DNA of 64,000 bases from Oceanobacillus sp. J11TS1 (lineage in GTDB: Bacteria > Bacillota > Bacilli > Bacillales > Amphibacillaceae), in the NCBI RefSeq assembly GCF_018333215.1, contig NZ_BORO01000016.1, positions 17,654 to 81,653 on the forward strand, read 5' to 3'. Shown here piece after piece: positions 18,037 to 27,647 of the stretch (position 1 is the stretch's first letter; each line of letters begins with the position of its first letter). The notes beneath the pieces are model-generated. The model had not been told where the DNA came from and searched no databases. It was given only the letters and a program-made list of their open reading frames with translations. The position numbers and the translations under genes are program-made.

Positions 18037-18549
18037 ATGAGTAAACACATCGCAGCATTAGTTACAGATATGGTGGAAGAAATCGAATTAACTGATCCAG
18101 TTAAAGCTTTTAAGGAAGCTGGTCATACTGTAGACGTTATTAGTAACGAAGGTAATAAAACAATTAACGGTAAAAATGGAGACAAGATTGAAGCAGACAA
18201 AGGTATTAATGACGTAAATCCATCCGATTATGATGCGTTACTAGTGCCAGGTGGATTTTCTCCGGATTTACTTCGTATCGATCCAAAGAATGGTGAATTT
18301 GCAAAAGCATTCATGAAAGACAATAAACCGGTATTTGCAATTTGCCACGGTCCACAATTTTTAGTAGAAACAGACTTACTAAAAGGTAGGACCTTAACCA
18401 GCTTTGTTTCTGTAAGAAAAGACCTTGAAAATGCTGGTGCTACTGTTAAAGATGAAGAAGTAGTGGTAGACGGTAATCTTGTGACAAGCAGAACACCAGA
18501 TGATTTACCAGCATTCAACCGCGAGTCACTGAAACTTCTTGAAAAATAA
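18037..18549 (+). CDS. DJ-1/PfpI-family protein (general stress protein 18 type)
   Basis: A 170-residue class I glutamine-amidotransferase-like fold. The nucleophile elbow is AICHGPQFL with the Cys at about residue 105 and adjacent His; the acid of the site is Glu in the early strand EEIEL. Relatives such as B. subtilis YfkM and Pyrococcus PfpI are stress proteins described as proteases, chaperones or glyoxal/deglycase enzymes; which activity applies here is open. The binding site is AAAGGATGAG 5 nt upstream. It is a single-gene unit with a terminator. Confidence 0.88.
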   Translation: MSKHIAALVTDMVEEIELTDPVKAFKEAGHTVDVISNEGNKTINGKNGDKIEADKGINDVNPSDYDALLVPGGFSPDLLRIDPKNGEFAKAFMKDNKPVFAICHGPQFLVETDLLKGRTLTSFVSVRKDLENAGATVKDEEVVVDGNLVTSRTPDDLPAFNRESLKLLEK

Positions 18550-18584
18550 AACAAGAGCTTGTAACAGAAGTGTTTAATCATGAA

Positions 18585-18620
18585 GAAGGCCTAAATCTAA
18601 GATTAGATTTAGCCCTTTTC
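18585..18620 (+). terminator. terminator after the PfpI gene
   Basis: CTAAATCTAA (18591-18600) pairs perfectly with TTAGATTTAG (18603-18612) followed by CCCTTTTC; the loop is only two bases, so the stem probably opens slightly. Confidence 0.65.
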
Positions 18621-18669
18621 ATGTTGAATTTAAGAAACCAGTATGAAATACAAGACTCACAATGGATTA

Positions 18670-18840
18670 TTACGAGATGACTATATATTCTAGCTTTTTA
18701 TCAAGTTGCTCCACCGTTACTATGCATATTTTTTATTTAATGTCAGTACCTTCATATCCGTACATGACTTTTCTACACCTGAAGTTTCCTTCTAATACAA
18801 AGCCCTCCTTATATTCACCTAACCATACAAAAACTTCCCA
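18670..18840 (-). pseudogene. possible decayed gene fragment of unknown family
   Basis: On the minus strand a frame of 57 codons reads like genuine protein (WEVFVWLGEYKEGFVLEG, then KVMYGYEGTDIK, an in-frame TAA, then VTVEQLDKKLEYIVIS) but has no start and one internal stop. The remaining 18550-19009 gap holds nothing else I can name. Confidence 0.3.
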
Positions 18841-19009
18841 TAAATAATTAATTATTTATCAGTTCTTTTGAAAAGTTTACAATTTTATTCGAGACTTTAC
18901 TTCGCATTATCTTGAATTCGGTAACTATATTATCCTAATTATATAGAAAAAATTGATTGTATAATAGGCTTTCAAGAAAGTACGGTAGGCTGTTAATAAC
19001 AAACTCAAA

Positions 19010-19040
19010 AATGTAAATAGTAATAATTACTATTTACATT
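19010..19040. promoter_or_regulatory. 31-bp perfect inverted repeat containing a Zur-like box
   Basis: Fifteen-base arms around one central A. Its core TAGTAATAATTACTA (19018-19032) matches the Zur consensus TCGTAATNATTACGA at 13 of the 15 positions. It abuts and overlaps the -35 element of the rpsN promoter. Confidence 0.75.
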
Positions 19041-19061
19041 GCGAGAAGAAATCTTTATAAT
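19033..19061 (+). promoter_or_regulatory. rpsN promoter
   Basis: TTTACA (19033-19038), 17-bp spacer, TATAAT (19056-19061). Confidence 0.7.
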
Positions 19062-19070
19062 GAGTTATAT

Positions 19071-19085
19071 TCGTAATCATTACGA
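19071..19085. promoter_or_regulatory. Zur box, perfect 7-1-7 palindrome
   Basis: TCGTAATCATTACGA equals the Bacillus Zur consensus exactly and lies 9 bp after the -10 box, over the first transcribed bases, where bound Zur would block transcription when zinc is plentiful. Confidence 0.92.
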
Positions 19086-19142
19086 TTTAATACCGAAAAG
19101 GTTTAGATATAAATATCCCACATGAAAAGGAGGAAATATCAA

Positions 19143-19412
19143 ATGGCTAAAAAGTCTAAAATTGCAAAAGAGAAAAAGCGCCAGAAAATGGTTGAGCAAT
19201 ATGCTGTTTTAAGAAACGAGTTAAAAGCAAAAGGAAATTATGAAGCCCTTCGGAAATTGCCGCGAGATTCTTCTCCAACACGCTTGAAAAATCGTTGCGA
19301 GACGACAGGCAGACCTCGTGGTTATATGCGTAAGTTTAACATGTCCCGTATTGCTTTTAGAGAATATGCTCATAAAGGCCAAATACCTGGCGTGAAAAAA
19401 GCCAGTTGGTAA
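19143..19412 (+). CDS. rpsN: 30S ribosomal protein S14, zinc-independent form
   Basis: An 89-residue S14 of the long type without the CxxC...CxxC zinc ribbon: only a single Cys in [16 protein letters not shown]. Such C-minus paralogues replace the zinc-containing S14 during zinc starvation, freeing zinc. The start at 19143 (MAKKSKIAK) has AAAAGGAGG 7 nt upstream; the ATG seven codons earlier overlaps the binding site. Two Zur boxes flank the promoter, in agreement with the known Zur control of rpsN2 (yhzA) in B. subtilis. Confidence 0.95.
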   Translation: MAKKSKIAKEKKRQKMVEQYAVLRNELKAKGNYEALRKLPRDSSPTRLKNRCETTGRPRGYMRKFNMSRIAFREYAHKGQIPGVKKASW

Positions 19413-19605
19413 TATGCACCTAAAAGGGAGATAACTGTTTCTCCCTCACAAAGGTGTCTACATATACTGTTGATTGAATATGTTATACATAGTTTCTGTC
19501 AAAACACAAATAGTAAAATATAGATTGTTTCTTTGCATGGTATAGCAGTATTGATATGTTATGCTAAAGGGAATAAACTTTATTTTAACTATATGAGGCG
19601 ATAAT

Positions 19606-21063
19606 ATGACAGATAAACATCAGCAAGGCTGGCAATTAGAAAATACCTATCAGCATTTACCAGAGCTTTTTTATAGTCCGAGTGAACCGGCAGAAGTAGA
19701 GCATCCAGAATTAGTGGTATTCAATGAAAAGATAGCAGCAGAATTAGGGCTGGATAGCACGATTTTGAAAGAAAAACCTGAAATTTTTGCGGGCAATCAC
19801 CTTCCGGATGGAAGCAAACCAATTGCCCAAGCTTATGCAGGTCATCAATTTGGATATTTTACCATGCTCGGTGACGGTCGAGCTGTGTTACTTGGAGAAC
19901 AGCTAACCCCTGCAGGTGAACGCTATGATATACAGCTAAAAGGATCTGGCAGAACCCCGTATTCCCGCGGAGGAGATGGGAGGGCTGCTCTTGGACCAAT
20001 GTTAAGAGAATATCTGATCAGCGAGGCGATGCATGGTTTACGTATTCCGACAAGCCGAAGCTTAGCTGTAACAACAACAGCAGAGGAAATCCTTCGTGAA
20101 GAGGCATTACCAGGGGCCGTATTGACAAGAGTAGCAAAAAGTCATATTCGTGTAGGAACCTTTCAATATGCAAGGCAACAGGGAAGTAAAGCGGATTTAC
20201 AGGCGTTGGCCGATTATACGATAAACAGACACTATCCAGAGATAGCAGAAGATGAAAATCGCTACTTGTCTTTCCTGTATAAGGTAATTGAAAAACAAGC
20301 AGCATTAATTGCGGACTGGCAGATGAAAGGCTTTATACATGGTGTTATGAATACGGATAATGTTACGATTAGCGGACAAACAATCGATTATGGACCATGT
20401 GCCTTTATGGATCGTTATGACCCTAAAACAGTGTTTAGTTCTATTGATGAAGAAGGCCGATACGCATATGGAAATCAGCCGGGAATAGGGGCTTGGAATA
20501 TGGCTCGTTTTGCGGAATCCTTGTTAATCCTTATGGAAGACGAAGAAGAAGCGGCCATTCCAAAGGCGAAAGAAGCTGTTGAAACCTATGTGAAATTAGT
20601 GGAAGGGTATTGGCTGGATGGCATGAGGTTGAAGCTGGGGATGATGGATAAAGGTGAAAATGATAAAAAATTGATTCAACATTTATTAAACTTGATGCAG
20701 CAATATCAAGCAGACTTCACAAACACATTTCGATCATTAACCCTAGAGCAGCTTGAGGCCGATTCAAAGCTTTTCCAGTCTGATGCATTTAAAAAATGGT
20801 ATCAGGAATGGCAGGATAAATTAAACAATCAGTCCCCGTCCAAGGAAACAGCCCATCAATTGATGAAGCAACATAACCCATCGATTATTCCTAGGAATTA
20901 TTTGGTGGAAGAAGCATTAACAGCGGCCTCTAGAGAGCAGAATTATCAACCATTTCATGATTTATTAACTGCTTTGGAAGATCCTTATGCCTATACAAAA
21001 GAACAAGAAAAATATACAGCTACACCGCCGAATCAGCCTTATCAAACATTCTGTGGTACTTGA
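19606..21063 (+). CDS. selO: protein adenylyltransferase SelO
   Basis: A 485-residue pseudokinase-fold enzyme (YdiU/UPF0061) that attaches AMP to Ser, Thr or Tyr of target proteins under oxidative stress. Family landmarks are [26 protein letters not shown] near residue 110-125 with the inverted-nucleotide-binding Lys and Arg, [19 protein letters not shown], and [20 protein letters not shown] with the catalytic Asn and Asp. The protein ends QTFCGT; this penultimate-region Cys is where eukaryotic homologues carry selenocysteine. The binding site is GAGGCG, moderate. It has its own terminator and no obvious operon partner. Confidence 0.95.
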   Translation: MTDKHQQGWQLENTYQHLPELFYSPSEPAEVEHPELVVFNEKIAAELGLDSTILKEKPEIFAGNHLPDGSKPIAQAYAGHQFGYFTMLGDGRAVLLGEQLTPAGERYDIQLKGSGRTPYSRGGDGRAALGPMLREYLISEAMHGLRIPTSRSLAVTTTAEEILREEALPGAVLTRVAKSHIRVGTFQYARQQGSKADLQALADYTINRHYPEIAEDENRYLSFLYKVIEKQAALIADWQMKGFIHGVMNTDNVTISGQTIDYGPCAFMDRYDPKTVFSSIDEEGRYAYGNQPGIGAWNMARFAESLLILMEDEEEAAIPKAKEAVETYVKLVEGYWLDGMRLKLGMMDKGENDKKLIQHLLNLMQQYQADFTNTFRSLTLEQLEADSKLFQSDAFKKWYQEWQDKLNNQSPSKETAHQLMKQHNPSIIPRNYLVEEALTAASREQNYQPFHDLLTALEDPYAYTKEQEKYTATPPNQPYQTFCGT

Positions 21064-21089
21064 TTATGTTCCTTTAGGTTCTAATAATC

Positions 21090-21135
21090 GGCCCATAAAA
21101 TCATGTTTCCGTTGTGATTATATGGGCTTATTTTA
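21090..21135 (+). terminator. terminator of selO
   Basis: GCCCATAAAATCA pairs with TGATTATATGGGC (one mismatch) and is followed by TTATTTTA. Confidence 0.75.
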
Positions 21136-21226
21136 TGAATAATTCTTATTGGTTCCATTCCTGGTAAGTTGCTGATAATCTAGTAGTAAAACTATCTATT
21201 AAACTATACGAGAGGAAGTGATTAAA

Positions 21227-22501
21227 ATGGAAGAAAAATATACAAAAGCCTACGCAGAAAAATTAGATGCAAAAGATGAATTAAAGCAATTCCGAAATGA
21301 ATTTTATCTTAATAATGATACCGTTTACATGGATGGGAATTCTTTAGGTCTGATGAGCAAGCGATCTGAGCAGACTGTATATGATTTACTAGATTCTTGG
21401 AAGAAGTACGCGATTGACGGCTGGACAAATGGCGAGCGGCCATGGTTTTACTTATCTGAATCACTTGGAGAAAAAATGGCTGGACTAGTTGGGGCTAAAA
21501 AGGAGGAAGTTGTGGTAACCGGTTCGACTACGGTAAATTTACATCACCTTGTGGCCACTTTTTATGCGCCAAAAGGAAATCGGACAAAAATACTAGCGGA
21601 CTCCCTTAACTTCCCTAGTGATATCTATGCTTTAAAGGCACAGTTACGATTGAAAGGGTATGATGATTCCCATCTTATTCAAGTCCAAAGTGAAGATGGG
21701 CAGCTGCTGGATGAAGAAACGATTATAGATGCCATGGCAGAAGATGTTGCATTAATTGTTTTACCAAGCGTATTATACCGGAGCGGTCAAATCTTAGATA
21801 TGGAAAAATTAACAAAAGCTGCTCATGAACGTGGGATTAAGATTGGCTTTGATTTATGCCATTCGGTCGGAGCAATTCCTCATCAATTGCATGACTGGGA
21901 TGTTGATTTTGCTTTTTGGTGCACTTACAAACATTTAAATGGCGGGCCGGGTAGCGTTGGCGCACTATATCTAAATGAAAAACACTTTGGTGTCACCCCT
22001 GGTCTTGCAGGATGGTTTAGCTCAGATAAAGAAAAACAGTTTGATATGGAACATTCGTTAACGTCCGCTCAAAACGCCGGAGCTTTTCAAATTGGGACAC
22101 CACATGTTTTAAGTGCTGCTCCACTAATCGGTGCACTGGATTTATTTCACGAAGCAGGAATTGAAAAAGTGCGGGAAAAATCTTTTCAGCTAACTGCATA
22201 TATGATGGATTTAATTACATATGAATTAAAGGAGTTTGGCTTTGTAATTTGTAATCCGACCAATGAAAAGCAGCGAGGGGGACATATTTATTTGGAGCAT
22301 CCCGAGGCGGCGCGTATTTGTAAAGCACTTAAGTTAAAAGGGGTCATTCCTGATTTTAGGACTCCATCTGGGATTCGCCTTGCACCCGTTGCTTTATATA
22401 ATTCATTTAAAGATGTTTATAACTGTATTCAAATACTGAAAAGAATTATGAAAGATAAAATATATGAGCAATTTTCTAATGAAAGAGAGGTTGTTTCTTA
22501 A
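21227..22501 (+). CDS. kynU: kynureninase
   Basis: PLP enzyme that cleaves kynurenine to anthranilate and alanine. Its 424 residues carry the PLP-binding Lys in [19 protein letters not shown] near residue 230-240 and the phosphate-binding GSTTVNLHH region near 100. The ATG at 21227 has GAGAGGAAG about 8 nt upstream; a GTG three codons earlier lies inside the binding site. It is the first gene of kynU-kynB-kynA, with the stop TAA overlapping the kynB ATG by one base. The three enzymes degrade tryptophan to anthranilate; the later fate of anthranilate is not encoded here. Confidence 0.96.
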   Translation: MEEKYTKAYAEKLDAKDELKQFRNEFYLNNDTVYMDGNSLGLMSKRSEQTVYDLLDSWKKYAIDGWTNGERPWFYLSESLGEKMAGLVGAKKEEVVVTGSTTVNLHHLVATFYAPKGNRTKILADSLNFPSDIYALKAQLRLKGYDDSHLIQVQSEDGQLLDEETIIDAMAEDVALIVLPSVLYRSGQILDMEKLTKAAHERGIKIGFDLCHSVGAIPHQLHDWDVDFAFWCTYKHLNGGPGSVGALYLNEKHFGVTPGLAGWFSSDKEKQFDMEHSLTSAQNAGAFQIGTPHVLSAAPLIGALDLFHEAGIEKVREKSFQLTAYMMDLITYELKEFGFVICNPTNEKQRGGHIYLEHPEAARICKALKLKGVIPDFRTPSGIRLAPVALYNSFKDVYNCIQILKRIMKDKIYEQFSNEREVVS

Positions 22502-23133
22502 TGTCTAAGTGGATTGATATAACCAAGCCGCTGAATAATAAATTAGCTCATTGGCCAGAGACGGAGCCGTTTCATTATGAGATTACTGCAACAAAGGCGA
22601 TGACAGGCTCGGTCAATATCGGAAGAATAACGACCAGTACCCATATAGGAACCCATGTCGATGCTCCATTTCACTTTTTAAATGATGGAAAGCGGATACT
22701 CGATTTAGATATTGAGCGCTATATTGGCCCTTGCAAAGTAATTGATTTAAGTTCTTTTACTGAAATTAGTGAAAACACTTTAAAAACGAAGGGAATTTCT
22801 TATGCAGAACGTTTATTAATTAAAACAGCATTACCTAATAAACCGGACCGATTTCCGGAAGAGGTTCCTCCGATTACAGCAGACGGTGCAGCTTACATGC
22901 AATCTGTCGGTGTAAAGCTTGTCGGGGTGGATACACCCTCTGTAGATCAGATCTCAAGCAAAGAACTGACTGGACATCACGCGTTATATAAACAGGATAT
23001 TTACATTTTGGAAAATGTAATGCTGGATCAGGTGGAAGAAGGCGACTATGAACTGATTGCGTTGCCATTAGCATTGGAAGAAGGAGATGGAAGTCCTGTA
23101 CGTGCCGTAATAAAACCAATAGAGGAGAGTTAA
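22501..23133 (+). CDS. kynB: kynurenine formamidase (cyclase family)
   Basis: Hydrolyses N-formylkynurenine to kynurenine and formate. The 210-residue protein has the metal-binding signature [12 protein letters not shown] at about residues 47-58, typical of the Mn/Zn cyclase-like KynB. It starts within the kynU stop and ends one base before the kynA ATG, so expression is coupled across the operon. Confidence 0.95.
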   Translation: MSKWIDITKPLNNKLAHWPETEPFHYEITATKAMTGSVNIGRITTSTHIGTHVDAPFHFLNDGKRILDLDIERYIGPCKVIDLSSFTEISENTLKTKGISYAERLLIKTALPNKPDRFPEEVPPITADGAAYMQSVGVKLVGVDTPSVDQISSKELTGHHALYKQDIYILENVMLDQVEEGDYELIALPLALEEGDGSPVRAVIKPIEES

Positions 23134-23134
23134 C

Positions 23135-23983
23135 ATGAAGTCTATCAATCAACACCAAGCTTTTGAAAATGAAAAAAGAATTCATACGGACTTTAAAGAG
23201 AAGATGACATACAGTGACTATTTGGAACTCGATTCGTTATTATCCAGTCAGCACCGCTTAAGTAATCATCATGATGAAATGCTATTCATCGTGGTTCACC
23301 ATGTAAGCGAACTCTGGATGAAGTTAATTTTGCATGAGTTAGATTCCGCTATTCAGGATATTCAGTCAGATAAGCTAAAATCTTCCTTCAAAAAACTGGC
23401 ACGGGTATCGCAAATACAGGAACAGTTAAAAGGCGTATGGGATGTCCTTTCCACACTGACACCAAGTGAATATATGGAGTTCAGGGATAAACTGGGAAAT
23501 GCATCCGGGTTCCAATCCTACCAAAATAGATTAATTGAATTTGCACTAGGATATAAAACGGAATATGTTTTAAAAATATATGAAAACGACCCAGAACTTT
23601 ATAACACGTTACAGGTAGCACATCAAGCACCAAGCCTTTATGATGTCTCCATTCAAGCGCTAGCCAGGGCTGGACTTCCAATTGACGAGGAGGTATTAAA
23701 TAGGGATGTCAGTTTGACCCACAAGTCGAATGAAAGTGTAAAACAGGCCTGGATGACCGTATACCAAAATGTAGATAAATATTGGGAGTTATATGAACTC
23801 GCAGAAGAACTTGTCGATATAGAAGACTTATTTCAGCAATGGCGTTTCCGGCATATGAAAACGGTGGAACGTATTATTGGATTTAAAGTTGGTACAGGAG
23901 GCTCTGCGGGTGTAAGTTATTTAAAAAAAGTGCTGGATCAATATTTCTTTCCGGAGCTTTGGGAGCTGCGGACAGAGCTGTAG
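23135..23983 (+). CDS. kynA: tryptophan 2,3-dioxygenase
   Basis: Heme enzyme that opens the indole ring of L-tryptophan with O2 to give N-formylkynurenine, the first step of this pathway. Of its 282 residues, [19 protein letters not shown] near 46-65 includes the distal His, [19 protein letters not shown] near 230-250 the proximal heme His and substrate Thr/Gly, and [18 protein letters not shown] the conserved end. GAGGAG lies 8 nt upstream, in the end of kynB. Confidence 0.96.
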   Translation: MKSINQHQAFENEKRIHTDFKEKMTYSDYLELDSLLSSQHRLSNHHDEMLFIVVHHVSELWMKLILHELDSAIQDIQSDKLKSSFKKLARVSQIQEQLKGVWDVLSTLTPSEYMEFRDKLGNASGFQSYQNRLIEFALGYKTEYVLKIYENDPELYNTLQVAHQAPSLYDVSIQALARAGLPIDEEVLNRDVSLTHKSNESVKQAWMTVYQNVDKYWELYELAEELVDIEDLFQQWRFRHMKTVERIIGFKVGTGGSAGVSYLKKVLDQYFFPELWELRTEL

Positions 23984-24010
23984 ATTGGTGACAATTCTGA
24001 GAATACCCGT

Positions 24011-24058
24011 TAAAAAAAGGAAAGTATATATGGCACCACTTGGCTATATACTTTCCTA
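24011..24058 (-). terminator. strong hairpin between kynA and the antiporter gene
   Basis: AGGAAAGTATATA (24018-24030) pairs perfectly with TATATACTTTCCT (24045-24057). Seven T follow on the minus strand, so it chiefly serves the antiporter gene; the plus-strand tail is weaker. Confidence 0.9.
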
Positions 24059-24078
24059 ATTTGTGTGAATATACTCCA

Positions 24079-25884
24079 TTAGTTTTCTGTCTTATCTTTT
24101 TTTAAAACAACGAGTTGGTCTCCTTCAGCAAGTGGTATTTTATTTTGGAGCGTAATCAGCTGAATTGTTTTGTTTTCCTTCTTCACCAATAGAGGAACAG
24201 TATCAGCTTGTAATTGATTCCTCTCGATTTTGCTTTTTTGCTCAATCGGTAAAGCTTGTATGGTGTAGCCGGTATTTATTTTCTTATTTAACTCTGTGAA
24301 AATCGCATTCTCATCGAATAGGAGGTGTGCTTTTCTTGTGGCAGGCACCTCGTTCACTTCACCTTGCTGAAATTCGTTACTTGGAAGCATAAATGTATTA
24401 TTATATCCAAAACTTGGTGCATACGATTGACTGACAAGCGCATTAAATGCTGCATCTCCAGTCAGAGATAGAATAGTTTCATACGGCGTCAGGTCTACTT
24501 CATATTCACTATGTTCTGCAAGGATTTGCCCTTGATAAGTAGGGATTTGCTTGTGAATAGCCGGCTGAAGTTGTGCAGACGAAGAATCACTAATCAACAC
24601 CGGAATGCCTATCTTCTGTAAATACGCTGCCAGTGCAATCGAAAAACTGTTTGCTCCGACCAATAAAACCCCAGGTGGTGCGTCATTGGCAAGTTTGAGT
24701 GCTTTCGCGATCGGTCTAAGTGAAAAACCATGCACACATACCGTAATAAATACGAGCGCAAAAGTTAGAGCTATAAGGATTCCAGCTTCTTCGCGTCCAT
24801 CATTTAGCAAACTGGATGCAAAATACCCGGAAACAGATAATGCTACAATTCCTCGAGGTGCTATCCAGCCAATCAGAGTTCTTTCAGCATTGGAAAGCTC
24901 TGTCCCAATAGTGGAAAGCCAAATCGATAAAGGTCTTACTACAAATAGCATCACAAGCACAAATCCGATAATTGGCCAAGAGAACATCTCTGCAATGGTT
25001 TCTCTAGATAACGAAGCTGTAAGTAAAATAAATACAGTGGATGTTAATAAAACGGATATATTCTCTACAAAATGACTGACATCATGTCCTATCGATGACA
25101 CATATTTCTTGGTGCGGGCAAGGGTTAATCCCATTACCGTAACAGCAAGCATGCCGGTTTCGTGCATGACAACCTCTGCCAAGGTAAAACAAAGTAATAC
25201 AAAGGCGATGATAACCGGGGATTTTAAATATTCCGGAAAAATCCCTTTGCTGATCATGAGGCTGACAAAGAATCCAATAACATAGCCAAAAATAACGGCA
25301 ATCAATGCACTAATAAAGAAACTTATCATATAATTAGCGTGTAATGAGTCCGTTGTAAGTACTTTAATAACTTCATACGCAAATAGTGCAAGCAGCGGAC
25401 CAAAAGGATCTACAATAATACCTTCCCATTTAAGTACAGCAGCCGTACGAGGCTTTAACTTTGCATTTCTAAGCAGTGGAAGAATAACAGTTGGTCCTGT
25501 GACAATAAATAGTCCACCAATAATAAAAGATATTTCGAGACTCAATCCTGCGATGAAATGAGCAGCCATTGCCCCGCCAATCCAGGCAAGGAATGCACCT
25601 ATTGAAATAATCCGAAAAACAGATTTAGATACTCCTTTAATTTCCCGGACATCAAGGCTTGAACTTCCTTCAAATAAAATAATAGCAACTGCAAGTGAAA
25701 TCAGCGGGCTATACAAGCTACCGAGCGCTTCTTGCGGGTTAAATAGACCGAAAACAGGCCCCATTAATAAACCAGCAATAGACATAATAACAATCGAAGG
25801 CCATTGAATCCGCCAGGCAAGCCATTGTGAAAAAATACCAACGACAACGATAACCGCAATGCTGATTAAAGCAATATTCTCCAT
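24079..25884 (-). CDS. CPA-type sodium or potassium/proton antiporter with C-terminal nucleotide-binding-like domain
   Basis: A 601-residue membrane protein. Residues 1-395 form about 12 helices with the CPA1 landmarks FEGSSSLDVREI, GPTVILPLLRN and the buried acid in KWEGIIVDPFGPLLALFAYE near residue 155-175. After a linker, GVLLVGANSFSIALAAYLQKIG opens a Rossmann-like RCK domain and a likely TrkA-C region at the end. This architecture implies exchange of Na+ or K+ for H+ gated by a cytoplasmic nucleotide or ion. The start at 25884 has GGAGAAAT upstream. It stands alone. Confidence 0.9.
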   Translation of the reverse strand: MENIALISIAVIVVVGIFSQWLAWRIQWPSIVIMSIAGLLMGPVFGLFNPQEALGSLYSPLISLAVAIILFEGSSSLDVREIKGVSKSVFRIISIGAFLAWIGGAMAAHFIAGLSLEISFIIGGLFIVTGPTVILPLLRNAKLKPRTAAVLKWEGIIVDPFGPLLALFAYEVIKVLTTDSLHANYMISFFISALIAVIFGYVIGFFVSLMISKGIFPEYLKSPVIIAFVLLCFTLAEVVMHETGMLAVTVMGLTLARTKKYVSSIGHDVSHFVENISVLLTSTVFILLTASLSRETIAEMFSWPIIGFVLVMLFVVRPLSIWLSTIGTELSNAERTLIGWIAPRGIVALSVSGYFASSLLNDGREEAGILIALTFALVFITVCVHGFSLRPIAKALKLANDAPPGVLLVGANSFSIALAAYLQKIGIPVLISDSSSAQLQPAIHKQIPTYQGQILAEHSEYEVDLTPYETILSLTGDAAFNALVSQSYAPSFGYNNTFMLPSNEFQQGEVNEVPATRKAHLLFDENAIFTELNKKINTGYTIQALPIEQKSKIERNQLQADTVPLLVKKENKTIQLITLQNKIPLAEGDQLVVLKKDKTEN

Positions 25885-25993
25885 ATATATTTCTCCAATC
25901 TTTTAAAGTTCATGTTATCAGTTTACCCATTTTGGCATTATTTGTCTTCGATTTTGTTGGATTTAAGAAAACCAGATGTACTTTTCCTTATCA

Positions 25994-26022
25994 TTGCATG
26001 CTATATGCTTATATGTTAATAT
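25994..26022 (+). promoter_or_regulatory. czrA-czcD promoter
   Basis: TTGCAT (25994-25999), 17-bp spacer, TAATAT (26017-26022). Confidence 0.6.
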
Positions 26023-26030
26023 GTTCATAT
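26011..26030. promoter_or_regulatory. candidate CzrA operator
   Basis: The 20-bp sequence ATATGTTAATATGTTCATAT has dyad outer arms ATATG and CATAT and a TGTTCA half-site, like ArsR/SmtB family operators with TGAAyA half-sites. It covers the -10 box. Confidence 0.55.
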
Positions 26031-26089
26031 ATAAAAGTCAGGTTTAAAATTATTATTAGATGAAATTATAAAAGGAGGTATTTTATAAA

Positions 26090-26413
26090 TTGGAGGACTA
26101 CAATGTGGAAAACAATTCTTCGGAAGATCTGGACAGCGAAACATTATTTATCGTTTCACAAACATTTAAAGCATTAGGTGACCCAACAAGAATTCGTATT
26201 CTTCATTTGCTATTTAAAAAAGAGTGTTCTGTAAATAAGATTGCAGAAACATTAGATATCAGGCAATCCACCGTGTCCCATCAATTGCGTTTTCTAAAGA
26301 ATTTGCGGCTTGTTAAAAATCGTCGCGAGGGGACAACACTTTATTATTCACCTGATGATGAACATGTAATGCTTCTTTTAAAACAAATGATCGATCACGC
26401 AAGTCACAGTTGA
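26090..26413 (+). CDS. czrA: ArsR-family zinc/cobalt-sensing repressor
   Basis: A 107-residue winged-helix repressor: [15 protein letters not shown], recognition helix [15 protein letters not shown], wing [10 protein letters not shown]. The last helix keeps the alpha-5 metal site: D90 and H92 on one chain, H103 and H106 for the partner, with the same 2-11-3 spacing as D84, H86, H97, H100 of staphylococcal CzrA. It should leave DNA when Zn2+ or Co2+ binds. Translation starts at TTG (26090) after AAAGGAGGT; no in-frame ATG exists nearby. It is cotranscribed with czcD, 61 bp downstream. Confidence 0.92.
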   Translation: MEDYNVENNSSEDLDSETLFIVSQTFKALGDPTRIRILHLLFKKECSVNKIAETLDIRQSTVSHQLRFLKNLRLVKNRREGTTLYYSPDDEHVMLLLKQMIDHASHS

Positions 26414-26474
26414 TCTTTCGAATCATCCCGTAAAGTCTTTTTTCTACTTATATTATTTAAAAGGAGGTTTTCAT

Positions 26475-27437
26475 ATGGGAGCGGGCCATCATCACGGTCA
26501 TGATCATACGCATGGTGCCAATAAGAAAACATTATTGATTAGTTTTCTTATCATTACAGCGTTTATGATTTTAGAGGTAGTTGGGGGAATACTGACGAAT
26601 AGCTTAGCCCTCTTAGCAGATGCCGGACACATGTTAAGTGATTCCATCTCCTTATTGATTGCTTTGCTTGCTTTTATATTAGGAGAAAGAGCTGCAAATT
26701 ATGCTAAAACGTATGGATATAAACGCTTTGAAATTTTAGCCGCTATCTTAAATGGCGCTACATTACTTATTGTTTCGTTATTCATATTTTATGAAGCTTT
26801 CCAGCGGTTATTTGACCCGCCTGAAGTAGCTTCTACTGGAATGCTGATCATCGCTGTGATTGGATTGCTGGTAAATGTCATCGTAGCATTTACGATGTTG
26901 CGTGGTGGAGATACGAAAGAAAATTTAAATATGCGAGCTGCTTTCCTACATGTTCTTGGTGATTTGCTAGGCTCAGTCGGGGCAATTATTGCGGCACTTC
27001 TAATGATTTTCTTTCATTGGACATGGGCAGATACCGCAGCCAGTGTACTTGTCGCCATACTTATTTTAGTAAGCGGATGGCGTGTAACGAAAGATTCCGT
27101 TCATATTTTAATGGAAGGTACCCCGCTTAACGTAAATTTAAAGGATATCGTTAGAAAAATCGAACGTGTAAACGGCATTAAGGGTATTCATGATCTGCAT
27201 GTATGGAGTATTACAAGCGGAAAAAATGCACTTTCTTGTCATATTATAGTGGATGGCAATATGATGGTGGAGGAAAGCCAAACGCTGCTTCGTACCATTG
27301 AAGATGATTTGAGAGATGAAGGAATTGGTCACGTTACGATTCAGGTAGAAACGGATACACACCCTCACGGAAATTCGATTATGTGTCAGGCAGATTATGA
27401 AATGGGCACGGAGCACCATCACGGACACGATCATTAG
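26475..27437 (+). CDS. czcD: cation diffusion facilitator, zinc/cobalt/cadmium efflux
   Basis: A 320-residue six-helix CDF exporter that swaps cytoplasmic Zn2+ or Co2+ for protons. Transport-site acids and His appear as HMLSD in helix 2 (LLADAGHMLSDS) and HVLGD in helix 5; both ends of the protein are His-rich (HHHGHDHTHG and EHHHGHDH), and the C-terminal metallochaperone-like domain follows residue 210. The binding site is AAAAGGAGG. With CzrA it forms a complete metal-induced efflux module. Confidence 0.96.
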   Translation: MGAGHHHGHDHTHGANKKTLLISFLIITAFMILEVVGGILTNSLALLADAGHMLSDSISLLIALLAFILGERAANYAKTYGYKRFEILAAILNGATLLIVSLFIFYEAFQRLFDPPEVASTGMLIIAVIGLLVNVIVAFTMLRGGDTKENLNMRAAFLHVLGDLLGSVGAIIAALLMIFFHWTWADTAASVLVAILILVSGWRVTKDSVHILMEGTPLNVNLKDIVRKIERVNGIKGIHDLHVWSITSGKNALSCHIIVDGNMMVEESQTLLRTIEDDLRDEGIGHVTIQVETDTHPHGNSIMCQADYEMGTEHHHGHDH

Positions 27438-27445
27438 AGGAGGCG

Positions 27446-27481
27446 GGGAGCCATGTTATTGGGGCATGGCTCTTTGTTTTG
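27446..27481 (+). terminator. terminator of czrA-czcD
   Basis: GAGCCATG (27448-27455) pairs with CATGGCTC (27465-27472), followed by TTTGTTTTGT. Confidence 0.85.
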
Positions 27482-27647
27482 TCTGTTTATGTGACACTTA
27501 TGAATAAAAACCAGAGTAATTCTATCCGTTATTTATCTCTAAGTGGCAAGATTTCAGTTTGCATTAATTCTTCTATGTTTTGGGGGAAGATAATAGGGAA
27601 CATAAGTAACGGTACTTATTATACTTCCGAAATAAGTACCACCATTT

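Noticed and set aside
24605-25075. 156-codon plus-strand frame inside the antiporter gene
   Set aside because: Antisense shadow of a well-supported membrane protein gene with no binding site or family resemblance.
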